From positions 1-33,824 of the IMG/VR virus record IMGVR_UViG_3300027720_000017: DNA of 33,824 nt. One strand, 5' to 3'. Of this stretch, positions 15,192 to 22,424 are shown one piece after another (within the stretch, counting starts at the first letter, position 1; each line of letters starts with the position of its first letter). This stretch comes from a virus. The notes beneath the pieces were generated by a model. That model was given only the letters and a program-made list of their open reading frames with translations. It made no database searches and was not told where the DNA came from. Position numbers and translations under genes: made by a program.

Positions 15192-15664
15192 CGGGCACCT
15201 CCCGGCGCCAGGCGCTCCAGCTCTTCGAACACCAGCGTGCCCAGGTACGCCTGGTCGGCGGCGTTCACGCCCAGCACAGGCCGGGCCTCGATCTTGATGG
15301 CATGCCCACGGCCTGCCTGGCCACCGAAGTGGTGGATGCGGGCGTACACGCTGTTGCTGCCAATCTGCACGCCACTGGGCAGCACGTTGTAGGTGTACGA
15401 GTCGTACAGGTGGTGCTTGTCAATCAGCGTCTTGCCGTCGCGCTCGATGGCCGCGGCTGACTGGGGCATGGCCGAGCCATCCACCAGCACCTGATCGTCA
15501 AAGCGGTCTTGCACCTGGCCGAGCATGTACTCGCCCATCTCACGTCGCAGCCCTTCAGAGAGCGAGCCCCCCGTAGCGGCCAGCAGCGCCAGGTGGCGCT
15601 CGATGGTGCGGGCGGCTGCATCGACCTGCAGCGTCACCCCGGAGTTGATGGTGGTGGTGCTCAT
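15188..15664 (-). CDS. Virion morphogenesis protein (Mu gpG-like)
   Basis: Start ATG 15664 overlaps the gp36-like stop in an ATGA; a longer frame to 15802 runs inside gp36. The 158-residue product has the virion-morphogenesis/tail-completion family layout: a helical N-terminus (VDAAARTIERHLALLAATGG), LSEGLRREMGEYMLGQVQDRF, KTLIDKHHLYDSYTYNVLPSGVQIGSNSVYARIHHFGGQAG and a basic C-terminus. In Mu gpG is associated with head or tail completion. The order gp36, gpG, gp37 differs slightly from Mu, where G is nearer the head genes. Confidence 0.85.
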   Translation of the reverse strand: MSTTTINSGVTLQVDAAARTIERHLALLAATGGSLSEGLRREMGEYMLGQVQDRFDDQVLVDGSAMPQSAAAIERDGKTLIDKHHLYDSYTYNVLPSGVQIGSNSVYARIHHFGGQAGRGHAIKIEARPVLGVNAADQAYLGTLVFEELERLAPGGAR

Positions 15665-16191
15665 CACACCGCCCCGAAGCGTTGCCAGTCGAAGCCGCTC
15701 TTGGCCTGGCCGGTCAGCACCTTGCCGCTGCCGAAGGTGGCATTGGCATCGGCCGTGGTCGACACCAGCTGCACCGTCTTGTTGGAGATGTCCACCAGCC
15801 ACTTGCGCCAGCGGTCAGCCCGCTTGACGATCAGCTCGGTGGACATGTCCGAGTCGCTGGCCAGCTCATCGCGGGCCAGGGCAATGCAGCACTCGTCGAG
15901 CGTACCCAGGGCCGCGTCACCAGCCTGCAGGGGCAGCGCCACAGCCCCGCGAAGGTAGCCGTCCATGTAGTTGCTCACGGTGCCCAGCTTGCGCACCAGG
16001 CGGTCGTGGGCAGCCATTGCGGCCACACGCTCAGGCAGGGTCGTGGTCGGCGCCCAGGCACCACCCGCCACCACCGCCAGCACCTGGTGCAGCAGGTCCA
16101 CGGTCAGCACGCGCCCATCGTCCAGCAGCTGGCCGCGGGCTTCGTCGGAGCCCACCTCCTCGCAGTACCGGGTGGGGGTGGTGTAGGCCAT
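15664..16191 (-). CDS. Mu gp36-like protein (DUF1320)
   Basis: The 175-residue product matches DUF1320. It opens MAYTTPTRYCEEVGSDEA and continues with a helical head-tail connector-like domain ending at SDMSTELIVKRADRWRKWLVDISNKTVQL (ca. residues 118-146). Family members are predicted adaptor proteins at the head-tail interface. The gene follows the gp35-like gene after 60 bp with no clear ribosome site, and its stop overlaps the gpG-like start, so the two are probably coupled. Confidence 0.83.
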   Translation of the reverse strand: MAYTTPTRYCEEVGSDEARGQLLDDGRVLTVDLLHQVLAVVAGGAWAPTTTLPERVAAMAAHDRLVRKLGTVSNYMDGYLRGAVALPLQAGDAALGTLDECCIALARDELASDSDMSTELIVKRADRWRKWLVDISNKTVQLVSTTADANATFGSGKVLTGQAKSGFDWQRFGAV

Positions 16192-16250
16192 GGCTGGTGC
16201 GTCCTGGTCGTGTGGCTGGGGTGGTGGTGGCTGGGGCTGGCTCAGGCCGC

Positions 16251-16964
16251 TCAGGCGCGGTTGCGGCCCTTGGTAGCGGTGGTCGTGGCGGTGGCGGTGG
16301 CGGTGGTGGTTTCAGCGGCAGTGCCGGTGCCGGTGTCGGCGGCAGCAGCATCGGCCGCGGCCTGGTCAACCACGGCCTGGTCAGCGGCCTGGGCGGTGGC
16401 ATCGGCATCGCCAACGGCGGCGTCTGTGGTGGCAGCAGAGTCAGCCGCGGCCACGTCCGTCGAGGCGCCAGGGGCAGCGTTGGTCTCGGCAACCACTGTG
16501 CCCACGTCGGCCGTCTCGGTGCTGGCCAGGGGTGCCAGGGTCAGCAGCACATCGGCGGAAGCCAGGCGGGCGGTCACCTCGGCCAGCTGCTCTTGCGTGT
16601 CAGCCAGCTGCTCGATCAGGTTGTCGCGGGCGGCGGTGGCATCGGCCAGTTGGGCGCGCAGCTTGTCGGCCTCGACCATCTCGACCGCATCGGCAAACGT
16701 CGTCACCAGGCCGGTGGCGGTGTCGGTGCCCAGCAGGCTGGTGTCCACCACGCTGGCCAGGGCGTCGGCATCGACCACCTCGGCGCGCTTCACAGCGCCC
16801 GCTTTGATCAGCGACTCGGCCACGTGCTCTGGCACCAGGAAGGTCTCGGCATTGGGGCCGGTCTTCACGCCGGGAATGTGCTTCTCGCGGTCGTGCTCGA
16901 TGGTGACCAGCGCGGTCACCAGGATCATCGTGGCAAGCGCCACAGGGGTCAGTGTCTTGGTCAT
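16251..16964 (-). CDS. gp35-like head-region protein with low-complexity tail
   Basis: This 237-residue protein lies at the Mu gp35 position between major capsid and gp36. Residues 1-65 carry GPNAETFLVPEHVAESLIKAGAVKRAEVV, typical of the gp35 N-terminal domain. Residues 88-145 form a predicted coiled coil (ADKLRAQLADATAARDNLIE). The last ~90 residues are Ala/Thr/Asp-only low complexity ending in a basic KGRNRA. The DNA of that tail is a run of imperfect GGTGGC hexamers, which suggests expansion by slippage. Function is not known; FluMu/Mu gp35 is a minor head or connector component at best. Confidence 0.65.
   Translation of the reverse strand: MTKTLTPVALATMILVTALVTIEHDREKHIPGVKTGPNAETFLVPEHVAESLIKAGAVKRAEVVDADALASVVDTSLLGTDTATGLVTTFADAVEMVEADKLRAQLADATAARDNLIEQLADTQEQLAEVTARLASADVLLTLAPLASTETADVGTVVAETNAAPGASTDVAAADSAATTDAAVGDADATAQAADQAVVDQAAADAAAADTGTGTAAETTTATATATTTATKGRNRA
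16272..16320 (-). repeat. GGTGGC-type simple repeat in the gp35-like gene
   Basis: The plus strand shows GGTGGTCGTGGCGGTGGCGG followed by further GGTGGC-like units, coding for Thr/Ala alternation at the C-terminus of the gp35-like protein. The length of this tract probably varies between relatives. Confidence 0.6.
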
Positions 16965-17024
16965 GTCAACCTCGTTTCAGGGGTGTGTGAAGTCGGTGTG
17001 GTCGGCGCTTGAAGGCCCCTCACA

Positions 17025-17042
17025 GCCCAGCCGAAGCCGGGC
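17025..17042 (-). terminator. UUCG-loop hairpin after the major capsid gene
   Basis: The minus strand reads GCCCGGC-TTCG-GCTGGGC, a 7-bp stem (one G-U) with a stable UUCG tetraloop, 22 bp beyond the capsid stop codon. No T-run follows. It may be a partial terminator or an mRNA 3'-end stabiliser that keeps capsid expression above that of downstream genes. Confidence 0.5.
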
Positions 17043-17063
17043 CATGAGTGCTCGGGCTCAGGC

Positions 17064-18023
17064 TCAGCCGGTGACGGCGTTCTTCCAGAGGTAGGCCAGG
17101 TCGGACGCGATGATCAGTTCCTTGACCGACTCGCCCACGCGCTGGCGCTCGCCACCGCGGATGCCCATGTCCGGGTCCACGATGGAGCCCGCCACGCGGG
17201 TGCCCCACTCGGCCGTGAAGCCGAAGGTGACGCCGTACTCGGTGTCGGCGTTCATGTCACGGTGGAAGGCCAGCATGTCGTTGCCCCACACGCGCTGCAT
17301 GTTCACCGGCTGGCCCTTGGCCGCGGTGTTGAGCCAGCCCTCGCCGATGATGGGCAGCTCGCTCATCTCGAACAGCTCTGCGAACTGGGCACGCGTCACC
17401 AGGCCGTTGTTGGTGCCGTTCTTAAACACCGCTGCGCAGATGCGTGGGTGGCGGCTCAGGAACGACCACACGCGTCGGCCCATCACCAGGTTGGTCGGGC
17501 GCATGAACAGCGAGTCGAGCACGTCAGGGATGGCGCGCGAAGGGTCGCTGTTGGTGTAGTCGCTCCACTGGCTGGTACCGCTCAGCACGATGCGGTTGTC
17601 CACACCGTAGTTCGCCACGTTGGTGACCAGGTCGGCCACGCGCTTCTCGCGGCGGGTCAGCAGGCACTGCGTCAGGGCACGGGTGGCACGCAGGCGGGGG
17701 TCCACCAGGCGCGTGTTGCCGTTGCGGCGGGCGCCCTCGTAGTTCTGCACGTCGGCGTTCGGGATGGGCGTGTCCAGGCCGTGGTCCACGGTCACGTCGC
17801 TCAGCTCTTTGGAGCCGAATTCGACTTCGGCCGGCTTGCCCTTGCGGCCCACTTCCGTCTCGGGAATCGTGAAGCCGTCTTCCTTGTTGTAGACGTTGTA
17901 GCCAAAGCGCTGCGTGTCCACAGGCACGCGAGGCAGCACCAGGTCGGCAACCAGGTCGGACTGGGTGTACGCAACGGCCACGGCCGTGGCGGTGGCGCTG
18001 ATGGTGAACGGAGCAAGCGACAT
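17064..18023 (-). CDS. Major capsid protein
   Basis: The 319-residue product is the probable major head subunit. It follows the protease/scaffold and decoration genes, the standard head order. The N-terminus (MSLAPFTISATATAVAVAYTQSDLVADLVLPRV) and the VYNKEDGFTIPETEVGRKGKP, ALTQCLLTRREKRVADLVTN and FMRPTNLVMGRRVWSFLSRHP blocks fit HK97-fold capsid proteins of Mu-like phages. It is clearly different from classical Mu gpT, so the head comes from another lineage than Mu itself. The C-terminus has the typical domain ending in a VKELIIASDLAYLWKNAV strand. A UUCG hairpin follows. Confidence 0.83.
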   Translation of the reverse strand: MSLAPFTISATATAVAVAYTQSDLVADLVLPRVPVDTQRFGYNVYNKEDGFTIPETEVGRKGKPAEVEFGSKELSDVTVDHGLDTPIPNADVQNYEGARRNGNTRLVDPRLRATRALTQCLLTRREKRVADLVTNVANYGVDNRIVLSGTSQWSDYTNSDPSRAIPDVLDSLFMRPTNLVMGRRVWSFLSRHPRICAAVFKNGTNNGLVTRAQFAELFEMSELPIIGEGWLNTAAKGQPVNMQRVWGNDMLAFHRDMNADTEYGVTFGFTAEWGTRVAGSIVDPDMGIRGGERQRVGESVKELIIASDLAYLWKNAVTG

Positions 18024-18090
18024 GGGGTTCTCCAGGTATCGATGGGGTCAGGTGACAGGGGTGTCTGCGTCAGGGTGAGTGCGGTGGGCC

Positions 18091-18459
18091 TCAGCCCTGG
18101 ATCACACCGAGGGAGCGCAGGTAGGGGATGACGTCTTCGGCGGCGCCGCTCTTCAAGGCACGACCGATGACCTGGACGTTGCTGCCCGCAGCAGGCGCAG
18201 CAGCAATGGCCTTGCCTGCGGCGTTGGAGGTCAGCCACTGGCCGCGGGTCACCGCAGCACCCAACTTCACTTCGGCCGTGGGGCGGAGATCCAGGTCGAC
18301 CATCTCGCCCGTGACCTTGTCCAGGCTGTCAGCGGTGCCCAACAGCAGGTCGGTGGCGGCAGCGGCAGGCACCACCGTGAAATCAGCCGTGCCCGGCTTG
18401 ACGATCAGGTTGCCCGCGACCGCGGCCTGGGCAATGAGGCTTTTGAACTCGGTGGTCAT
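18091..18459 (-). CDS. Capsid decoration (head cement) protein
   Basis: The 122-residue, alanine/valine-rich beta protein lies between protease/scaffold and capsid genes, where head-stabilising proteins are normally found. It resembles DUF2190-type capsid cement proteins, with a small-molecule-like beta-tulip pattern (IVKPGTADFTVVPAAAATDLLLGTADS, then VTRGQWLTSNAAGKAIAAAP). It would trimerise on the expanded head surface. Identification rests on position and composition rather than a unique motif. Confidence 0.68.
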   Translation of the reverse strand: MTTEFKSLIAQAAVAGNLIVKPGTADFTVVPAAAATDLLLGTADSLDKVTGEMVDLDLRPTAEVKLGAAVTRGQWLTSNAAGKAIAAAPAAGSNVQVIGRALKSGAAEDVIPYLRSLGVIQG

Positions 18460-18513
18460 GTGTGACTCCAGTGATTGGGTGGGTGTGTGGTGTGGTGGTG
18501 CTGCTGCGCTGGC

Positions 18514-19035
18514 TCAGGCCTGGGGCTGGGCCTGGTCTGCCACGTGCTGCACCGCGAACTCGAAGCTGCAGCTGCGGCCCGCGGCCTGCTCGGCCTTCTG
18601 GAACTCGGCGGCAGCGGCGTTGATGGCGGCCGGGTCTTGCAGGTCCAGCGCAACGTCGTCGCCGGTTTGCGAGCCAGCGCCCGAGCCGCCCAACTTCACG
18701 GCGGGCTTGCGGGCAGTGACGAACTCGGCAAAGAAGTCCAGCAGGCCCTTCTTGGCCGGTGCAGCGGCACCCGGTGCCGTGAACTCGAAGGCCTCGGCCT
18801 GGTCGAGTGCGCCCATGAACTCGCGCAGGCCAGCCTCGTCGGCGGGCAGGATCAAGCCCTTGGCCTTCCAGCCGTCGATGAGGCCTTGCGCCCGCTCATC
18901 CCGGCGCTGGGCACGCAGCTCGGCCAGCTCATGGCCCTGAGCAGCGAACTGCGCCTGGGCGATTTGTTGCGCCTCGGCGCGTGCGGCAGCGAGCCGCTCG
19001 TCGAGCTGCTCTTGGGTCAGGGTGATGTCAGGCAT
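18514..19035 (-). CDS. Scaffold protein from an internal start (Mu gpZ-like)
   Basis: ATG 19035, in frame inside the protease gene, is preceded by a strong ribosome site (GGAGACC, 19041-19047) and opens MPDITLTQEQLDERLAAARA. The resulting 173-residue helical protein would be the independent scaffold, as Mu gpZ is made from within gene I. The ribosome site in mid-gene is the main evidence. Confidence 0.7.
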   Translation of the reverse strand: MPDITLTQEQLDERLAAARAEAQQIAQAQFAAQGHELAELRAQRRDERAQGLIDGWKAKGLILPADEAGLREFMGALDQAEAFEFTAPGAAAPAKKGLLDFFAEFVTARKPAVKLGGSGAGSQTGDDVALDLQDPAAINAAAAEFQKAEQAAGRSCSFEFAVQHVADQAQPQA

Positions 19036-19764
19036 CGAAGGGTCTCCGGTGTTGGAGGGGTGAGAAAACATGGGGTTGGTGGTGGTCGGATCAGCCGCAG
19101 CCTCAGCGGCCAGCGCTTCACGCGCCGCTTGCGCCTGGTTGACCACCGAGTCGATCTGCCAGGTCGGCAGCACGCGGTCGGCCACGTCCACGCCGTCCTG
19201 CTCGATCACGTGGTCGCGCAGGCCACGCAGCAAGCGGCCGATGTTGTCGATGGCGTAGCTCAGCGCCTGGGCAGCGATCTCATCGCCGTCGGCCGCGAAC
19301 TCGAAGTCCTCAGCCACATCACCGGCAGCGAACTGCACCGGGTTGGGCGACAGGCCGTCGATGGCGGGCGGCTGCGCACCCAGCCAGCCCACGTGCCACA
19401 GGCGCAGACCGTGGGCCTTGTCGCGAACGATCTTGATGGAGCGGTTGCGGTAGGCACCCAGTGCCACACCGTCATCGAATGCCGGGTTGATGTCGCCGAA
19501 CTTGGCAAACAGGCTGTCGCCGTCTCGCTTGAGGCCATCCACCCATGCATAGGCCGGGTCGTTGTCCTTCGGGTGACCCAGCACACCAGGGGCACGGCCC
19601 AGCGCGTGGTTGGCCACGATCTGGTCGATGTCAGCCGTGGACGCCTTGAACTCACGGCCCTTGCTGTCCGTGTGCGTGCCGGCCTTGAAAATCTCGACCC
19701 AGCCACGCAGCTGCGGCGCCTTGGCGGTGGTGCTGTCGCGGGGTGTGGTGGTTGCGGTGCTCAT
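18514..19764 (-). CDS. Prohead protease with fused scaffold (Mu gpI-like)
   Basis: Start ATG 19764 gives a 416-residue protein; the longer frame to 19836 crosses the late motif and is rejected. The N-terminal ~170 residues match the Mu gpI protease (LRGWVEIFKAGTHTDSKGREF, ILGHPKDNDPAYAWVDGL-like core with GVLGHPKDNDP, then ALGAYRNRSIKI); H and S of these blocks are candidate catalytic residues. The C-terminal part from residue ~244 is coiled coil (EQLDERLAAARAEAQQIAQA) and acts as scaffold. It matures the prohead and is removed before packaging. It is the first gene of the head/tail operon, 30 bp after a late motif. Confidence 0.87.
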   Translation of the reverse strand: MSTATTTPRDSTTAKAPQLRGWVEIFKAGTHTDSKGREFKASTADIDQIVANHALGRAPGVLGHPKDNDPAYAWVDGLKRDGDSLFAKFGDINPAFDDGVALGAYRNRSIKIVRDKAHGLRLWHVGWLGAQPPAIDGLSPNPVQFAAGDVAEDFEFAADGDEIAAQALSYAIDNIGRLLRGLRDHVIEQDGVDVADRVLPTWQIDSVVNQAQAAREALAAEAAADPTTTNPMFSHPSNTGDPSMPDITLTQEQLDERLAAARAEAQQIAQAQFAAQGHELAELRAQRRDERAQGLIDGWKAKGLILPADEAGLREFMGALDQAEAFEFTAPGAAAPAKKGLLDFFAEFVTARKPAVKLGGSGAGSQTGDDVALDLQDPAAINAAAAEFQKAEQAAGRSCSFEFAVQHVADQAQPQA

Positions 19765-19794
19765 GTCCGCAACTTTGCCGAGCCGGGCCTTTTG

Positions 19795-19816
19795 GCGCGC
19801 GGGGAAACGTTTCACC
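19795..19816 (-). promoter_or_regulatory. Late-operon motif, copy 3
   Basis: The minus strand reads GGTGAAACGTTTCCCCGCGC plus GC, with the perfect inner dyad GAAACGTTTC. It sits 30 bp before the protease start and just downstream of the Mor-operon terminator. It probably drives or controls the head/tail arm. Confidence 0.6.
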
Positions 19817-19837
19817 GCCACCCGTCGTGGCCACAAT

Positions 19838-19930
19838 GAAAAACAGGCCCTAGAACGCGTTCAAAGGGCCTGCCTATCCAACGGTACTCACCACAACCTT
19901 TTAAACGTTGTGGAGCCCCTTTGCGGGGCT
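19838..19930 (-). terminator. Stack of three hairpins after the Mor gene
   Basis: In minus-strand order: AGCCCC/GGGGCT (19914-19930), CCACAAC/GTTGTGG (19891-19913), and CAGGCCC/GGGCCTG (19844-19872) followed by TTTTTC. The last is a good minus-strand intrinsic terminator. The first is followed by TTTT on the plus strand, so it may stop opposing transcription. Together they isolate the early/middle transcript from the head/tail operon. Confidence 0.8.
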
Positions 19931-19938
19931 TTTGAACA

Positions 19939-20565
19939 TCACCGCTCCCGCTTACCCATCCCGAAAGGGTCATGCGCGCCCTGGGCCATGCTCAAAGCCA
20001 CCTCCCGGTGCTCCTCGTCGATGTTGCGCACCAGGTCGCGGTGCGCCTGGTCTTGCTCTGCCGCGGCTGCCTGCTCGAGCGCGTCGAAGTCATGCTCGTC
20101 ATCGGCCGGGCTGCATGGCAACAGCAAGTCAGCGAACAGGTCCTGCTGGCCGGGCAGCTGGTTGGGGCTGTAGCGGTCGCCCATGGCCTCCTGCAGGCCC
20201 TGCTGGATGTTGCACACGTGCCGCTTCGTGTAGCCGGTCTTGAGCGCAGTGCGCGTCGGGCCCATCCCGGCCATCAGGCAGGCATGCACCTGTTGGTGTT
20301 GCAGCTGCATCGCCACCTTGTCGTACTTCGGCACGTCCACATATTCGCCGCCGAAGGCGTCCACCAGGGCCTGCAAGCCATCGAAGCCCAGCAGCTCCAC
20401 CAGCCAGTGCTCCAGGCTGGCGCGTTGCGGCACGCGCAGCGGCACACCGCCACGCTGCTTGCACAGGGCGAAGGCCTTGCGCGCACCCAGTACACGGCAC
20501 AGGCGCCGCAGGTTGGGTGGCAGCAGGTCAACGTTGACCAGGCCGGTGGTGTCGCGCTCGGTCAT
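19939..20565 (-). CDS. mor: Mor/C-family transcription activator
   Basis: The 208-residue product carries the Mor core: ALVDAFGGEYVDVPKYDKV (dimerisation strand, residues 66-84) and a helix-turn-helix GMGPTRTALKTGYTKRHVCN (ca. 100-119). In Mu, Mor activates the middle promoter and its relative C the late promoters, both by binding beside RNA polymerase. Only one such gene is seen here, so it may fill both roles. Residues 26-46 repeat the dimerisation motif seen at 59-79 (LG..A.AL....GG....VP, offset 33). The C-terminal ~70 residues are acidic and Gln-rich and absent from Mu Mor. It overlaps GemA by 4 bp and ends before a terminator stack. Confidence 0.88.
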   Translation of the reverse strand: MTERDTTGLVNVDLLPPNLRRLCRVLGARKAFALCKQRGGVPLRVPQRASLEHWLVELLGFDGLQALVDAFGGEYVDVPKYDKVAMQLQHQQVHACLMAGMGPTRTALKTGYTKRHVCNIQQGLQEAMGDRYSPNQLPGQQDLFADLLLPCSPADDEHDFDALEQAAAAEQDQAHRDLVRNIDEEHREVALSMAQGAHDPFGMGKRER

Positions 20566-21062
20566 GTCCGCGCGGCCCCTTGCTCATCGTCAAGCGGGGC
20601 ACCCACGCGCTTGGCCCACTTCTTCATGGCCTCGATCAGCCGCTGCATCTGGTGGCCGCTGGCAAAGCGGATGGCAGCCAGCTCGGGCACCATGCGCTTG
20701 GCCCAGGCCTCGATGGCCACGTCCGCATCGGCCGCTGTGCCCGGCTTGTTCACGGCACCCACCTCGGCCATGGCGAACCACATCGCGCGCAGCTTGCTCA
20801 TGGTGTCGTCGGCACGCTCGGTGCGGCCCTTGGTCTTCACAACAAAGCCCAGGCGCTTCATGTGCCCGATCAGCTGCTGGCGCTCCTGCCAGGTCAGGTC
20901 CGTGGCCGAGGCCTTGCCACCGAAGTGCGAGGCCAGCACCGAGCGGTAGAACGCATCGTCCCAGCCCAGCTGGGCCTGCCCCATCTTGATGAGCTTGATG
21001 TCCATGGCGCGAAGCTGCTCGGCCTTGGACTTCGGCTTTGTCGCTGTCTTGGTTGCGGCCAT
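20562..21062 (-). CDS. gemA: GemA-like regulatory protein (DUF1018)
   Basis: Start ATG 21062 overlaps the upstream stop in ATGA. The 166-residue protein is DUF1018: a lysine-rich N-terminus, IKLIKMGQAQLGWDDAFYRSVLASHFGGKASATDLTWQERQQLI (ca. residues 23-66) and a C-terminal SGHQMQRLIEAMKKWAKRVG helix. Mu GemA (gp16) is an early regulator reported to affect host gene expression and DNA topology. The gene is in its usual place just before Mor. A long upstream extension of the frame to 21389 has no coding support. Confidence 0.85.
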   Translation of the reverse strand: MAATKTATKPKSKAEQLRAMDIKLIKMGQAQLGWDDAFYRSVLASHFGGKASATDLTWQERQQLIGHMKRLGFVVKTKGRTERADDTMSKLRAMWFAMAEVGAVNKPGTAADADVAIEAWAKRMVPELAAIRFASGHQMQRLIEAMKKWAKRVGAPLDDEQGAART

Positions 21063-21280
21063 CACGCAGCCCTCCGCACCAGGCTGTTGAACAAGCGGCG
21101 CACCAGGTAGCCCCGCACCACGCTGGCCACGGTGAAGATCACCGTGATCCACAGGTTTTGCGCCAGGCTGAAGCTGTGGCCGAACAGCGGGTACACCACC
21201 ATGCTCAGGCCCATCGACACAGCAAAGCCAATGGCCACACCAACAAGGGTCTCGATGAGGGAATGCTTGCGGCTTTGCAT
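21062..21280 (-). CDS. Small membrane protein (DUF7220-like)
   Basis: Start ATG 21280 overlaps the upstream stop in ATGA. The 72-residue product begins MQSRKHSLIETLVGVAIGFA and has two membrane segments separated by a short loop (VYPLFGHSFSLAQNLW), then FTVASVVRGYLVRRLFN and a basic tail. This fits the DUF7220 pattern of small phage membrane proteins. No function is known. A role in superinfection exclusion or membrane anchoring of replication is possible but unsupported. Confidence 0.68.
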   Translation of the reverse strand: MQSRKHSLIETLVGVAIGFAVSMGLSMVVYPLFGHSFSLAQNLWITVIFTVASVVRGYLVRRLFNSLVRRAA

Positions 21281-21696
21281 CACGCACCTTCCATGGCGGT
21301 GGCCAACTCGAACACGCTGCGCACAGCCCGTGTCTGCGGCATGGGCAGGCCGCTGGCTGGCACCCACGTCTGGCACGGGGCGTCGTCATCGTCTACCTCG
21401 TCGATTTGGCCGGAGGCAATCTCATCTGCCGTCGGGTAGTCGTAGCGCCAACGTCCATCGGCCTCGTATTCCACCGACACGCCGCGCGCCAGGCTGAAGC
21501 ACAGCCCACCCGCGTAATAGGTGCGCAGCATCGCACCCTTGGCGATCATGGAGTGCAGCAGAGACGAAACCTGCTTGGTCTCCACGCCCATCAGCTGAGC
21601 TGCATCGCGTGCAGTGATGCTCTCCGCGTCCGATTGGTACAGGTACGTCAGCACCACCACTGCGCGGCTGTCTGCCCTCAAAAATCCGCTCTTCAT
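21280..21696 (-). CDS. Probable winged-helix DNA-binding protein
   Basis: ATG 21696 is preferred because GGAGGG sits directly upstream with 5-nt spacing; ATG 21708 is in the same frame. The 138-residue protein has an N-terminal winged-helix-like block (AVVVLTYLYQSDAESITARDAAQLMGVETKQVSSLLHSMIAKGAML, ca. residues 11-56), then an acidic, variable C-terminus (DEVDDDDAP). No exact family is recognised. It may regulate middle genes or host genes. It follows a 100-bp gap after the next small gene. Confidence 0.6.
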   Translation of the reverse strand: MKSGFLRADSRAVVVLTYLYQSDAESITARDAAQLMGVETKQVSSLLHSMIAKGAMLRTYYAGGLCFSLARGVSVEYEADGRWRYDYPTADEIASGQIDEVDDDDAPCQTWVPASGLPMPQTRAVRSVFELATAMEGA

Positions 21697-21797
21697 TGCA
21701 CCCTCCATGCTTGTTCAAACAGCCATCCAGGCCGCTTGAAAAAACCCCCTCAGCTCAAGCCGAAGCCCAGGCCGAGGGGAAAGTCGGGCGAACCCGA

Positions 21798-21986
21798 TCA
21801 GGGAGACAACTTTTTGCCCGGCTCTGCTGGCCGGCGCGGGTATCGCTGCAGGTCAGCCAGCACCACCGCCACGCCCGCGGCACCGGCCACCATGGCCACC
21901 TGAGTGAACAGGTCATCGGTCAGCAGGCAGCCGATGAACGACAGCGAGAAAGCGACCAGGGCAACAACGGCGCGGTGTGCGTGCAT
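21798..21986 (-). CDS. Small two-helix membrane protein
   Basis: The 62-residue product begins MHAHRAVVALVAFSLSFIGC and has two hydrophobic segments (VALVAFSLSFIGCLL and VAMVAGAAGVAVVLADL) and a basic tail. I recognise no family. It lies 7 bp after the small CxxC protein gene, within the early operon. Confidence 0.5.
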   Translation of the reverse strand: MHAHRAVVALVAFSLSFIGCLLTDDLFTQVAMVAGAAGVAVVLADLQRYPRRPAEPGKKLSP

Positions 21987-21993
21987 GGCGTCC

Positions 21994-22167
21994 TCACACG
22001 TCGGTCGGGCCAATGGCAATGCGTGCGCGCACCGCCTCGGCGTGTTGGTCGGGCGGCAGGCCGTGCACGTCCTGGCACACGCTGCAGGCCGGCTCACCAG
22101 CGCTCACGCGCTCGCTGATGCAGATCGGGCACGGATGGCCCTGCTGGGTTTGGTCAACCTGCGACAT
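21994..22167 (-). CDS. Small zinc-ribbon-like protein
   Basis: ATG 22167 starts a 57-residue protein with two CxxC pairs (HPCPICISERV and PACSVCQDVHG), spaced for a zinc ribbon, and a neutral C-terminus. Its 5' end overlaps the end of the upstream gene by 14 bp in another frame. Similar small proteins occur in many phage early regions. Function is unknown. Confidence 0.6.
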   Translation of the reverse strand: MSQVDQTQQGHPCPICISERVSAGEPACSVCQDVHGLPPDQHAEAVRARIAIGPTDV

Positions 22168-22423
22168 GGCGCGAATCCTCCCAGCCCTTGTCGCGGCTCC
22201 AGTACTGCAGGACCATGGGCGGTGTCTGCATGGCATCCGTGGTGCGCAGCTTGCCGGTCGCACCGTTGGCCTGGTTGAGCACGATGGTCTCGGCCGCGTC
22301 CAGCACGGCATCGATGTCGGCCTTGTCCAGATCGAAGGTCCCCAGCGAGCGCCAGGCTCCCGCCAGGTTCATGTCCACGCCCACCTTGCGGGTTGGCGAC
22401 TTCAGGGTGCTGACCTTGCCCAT
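22154..22423 (-). CDS. Hypothetical early protein
   Basis: ATG 22423 gives an 89-residue product (MGKVSTLKSPTRKVGVDMNL...), starting 1 bp past the DUF3164 stop. It contains FDLDKADIDAVLDAAETIVLNQANGATGKL, a probable alpha-helical core. Tight spacing shows cotranscription with DUF3164. No family is recognised. Confidence 0.6.
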   Translation of the reverse strand: MGKVSTLKSPTRKVGVDMNLAGAWRSLGTFDLDKADIDAVLDAAETIVLNQANGATGKLRTTDAMQTPPMVLQYWSRDKGWEDSRHVAG

Positions 22424-22424
22424 C

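Noticed and set aside
19765-19836. Longer protease start giving 24 extra residues
   Set aside because: The extension crosses the late motif, lacks a ribosome site and does not resemble the family N-terminus.
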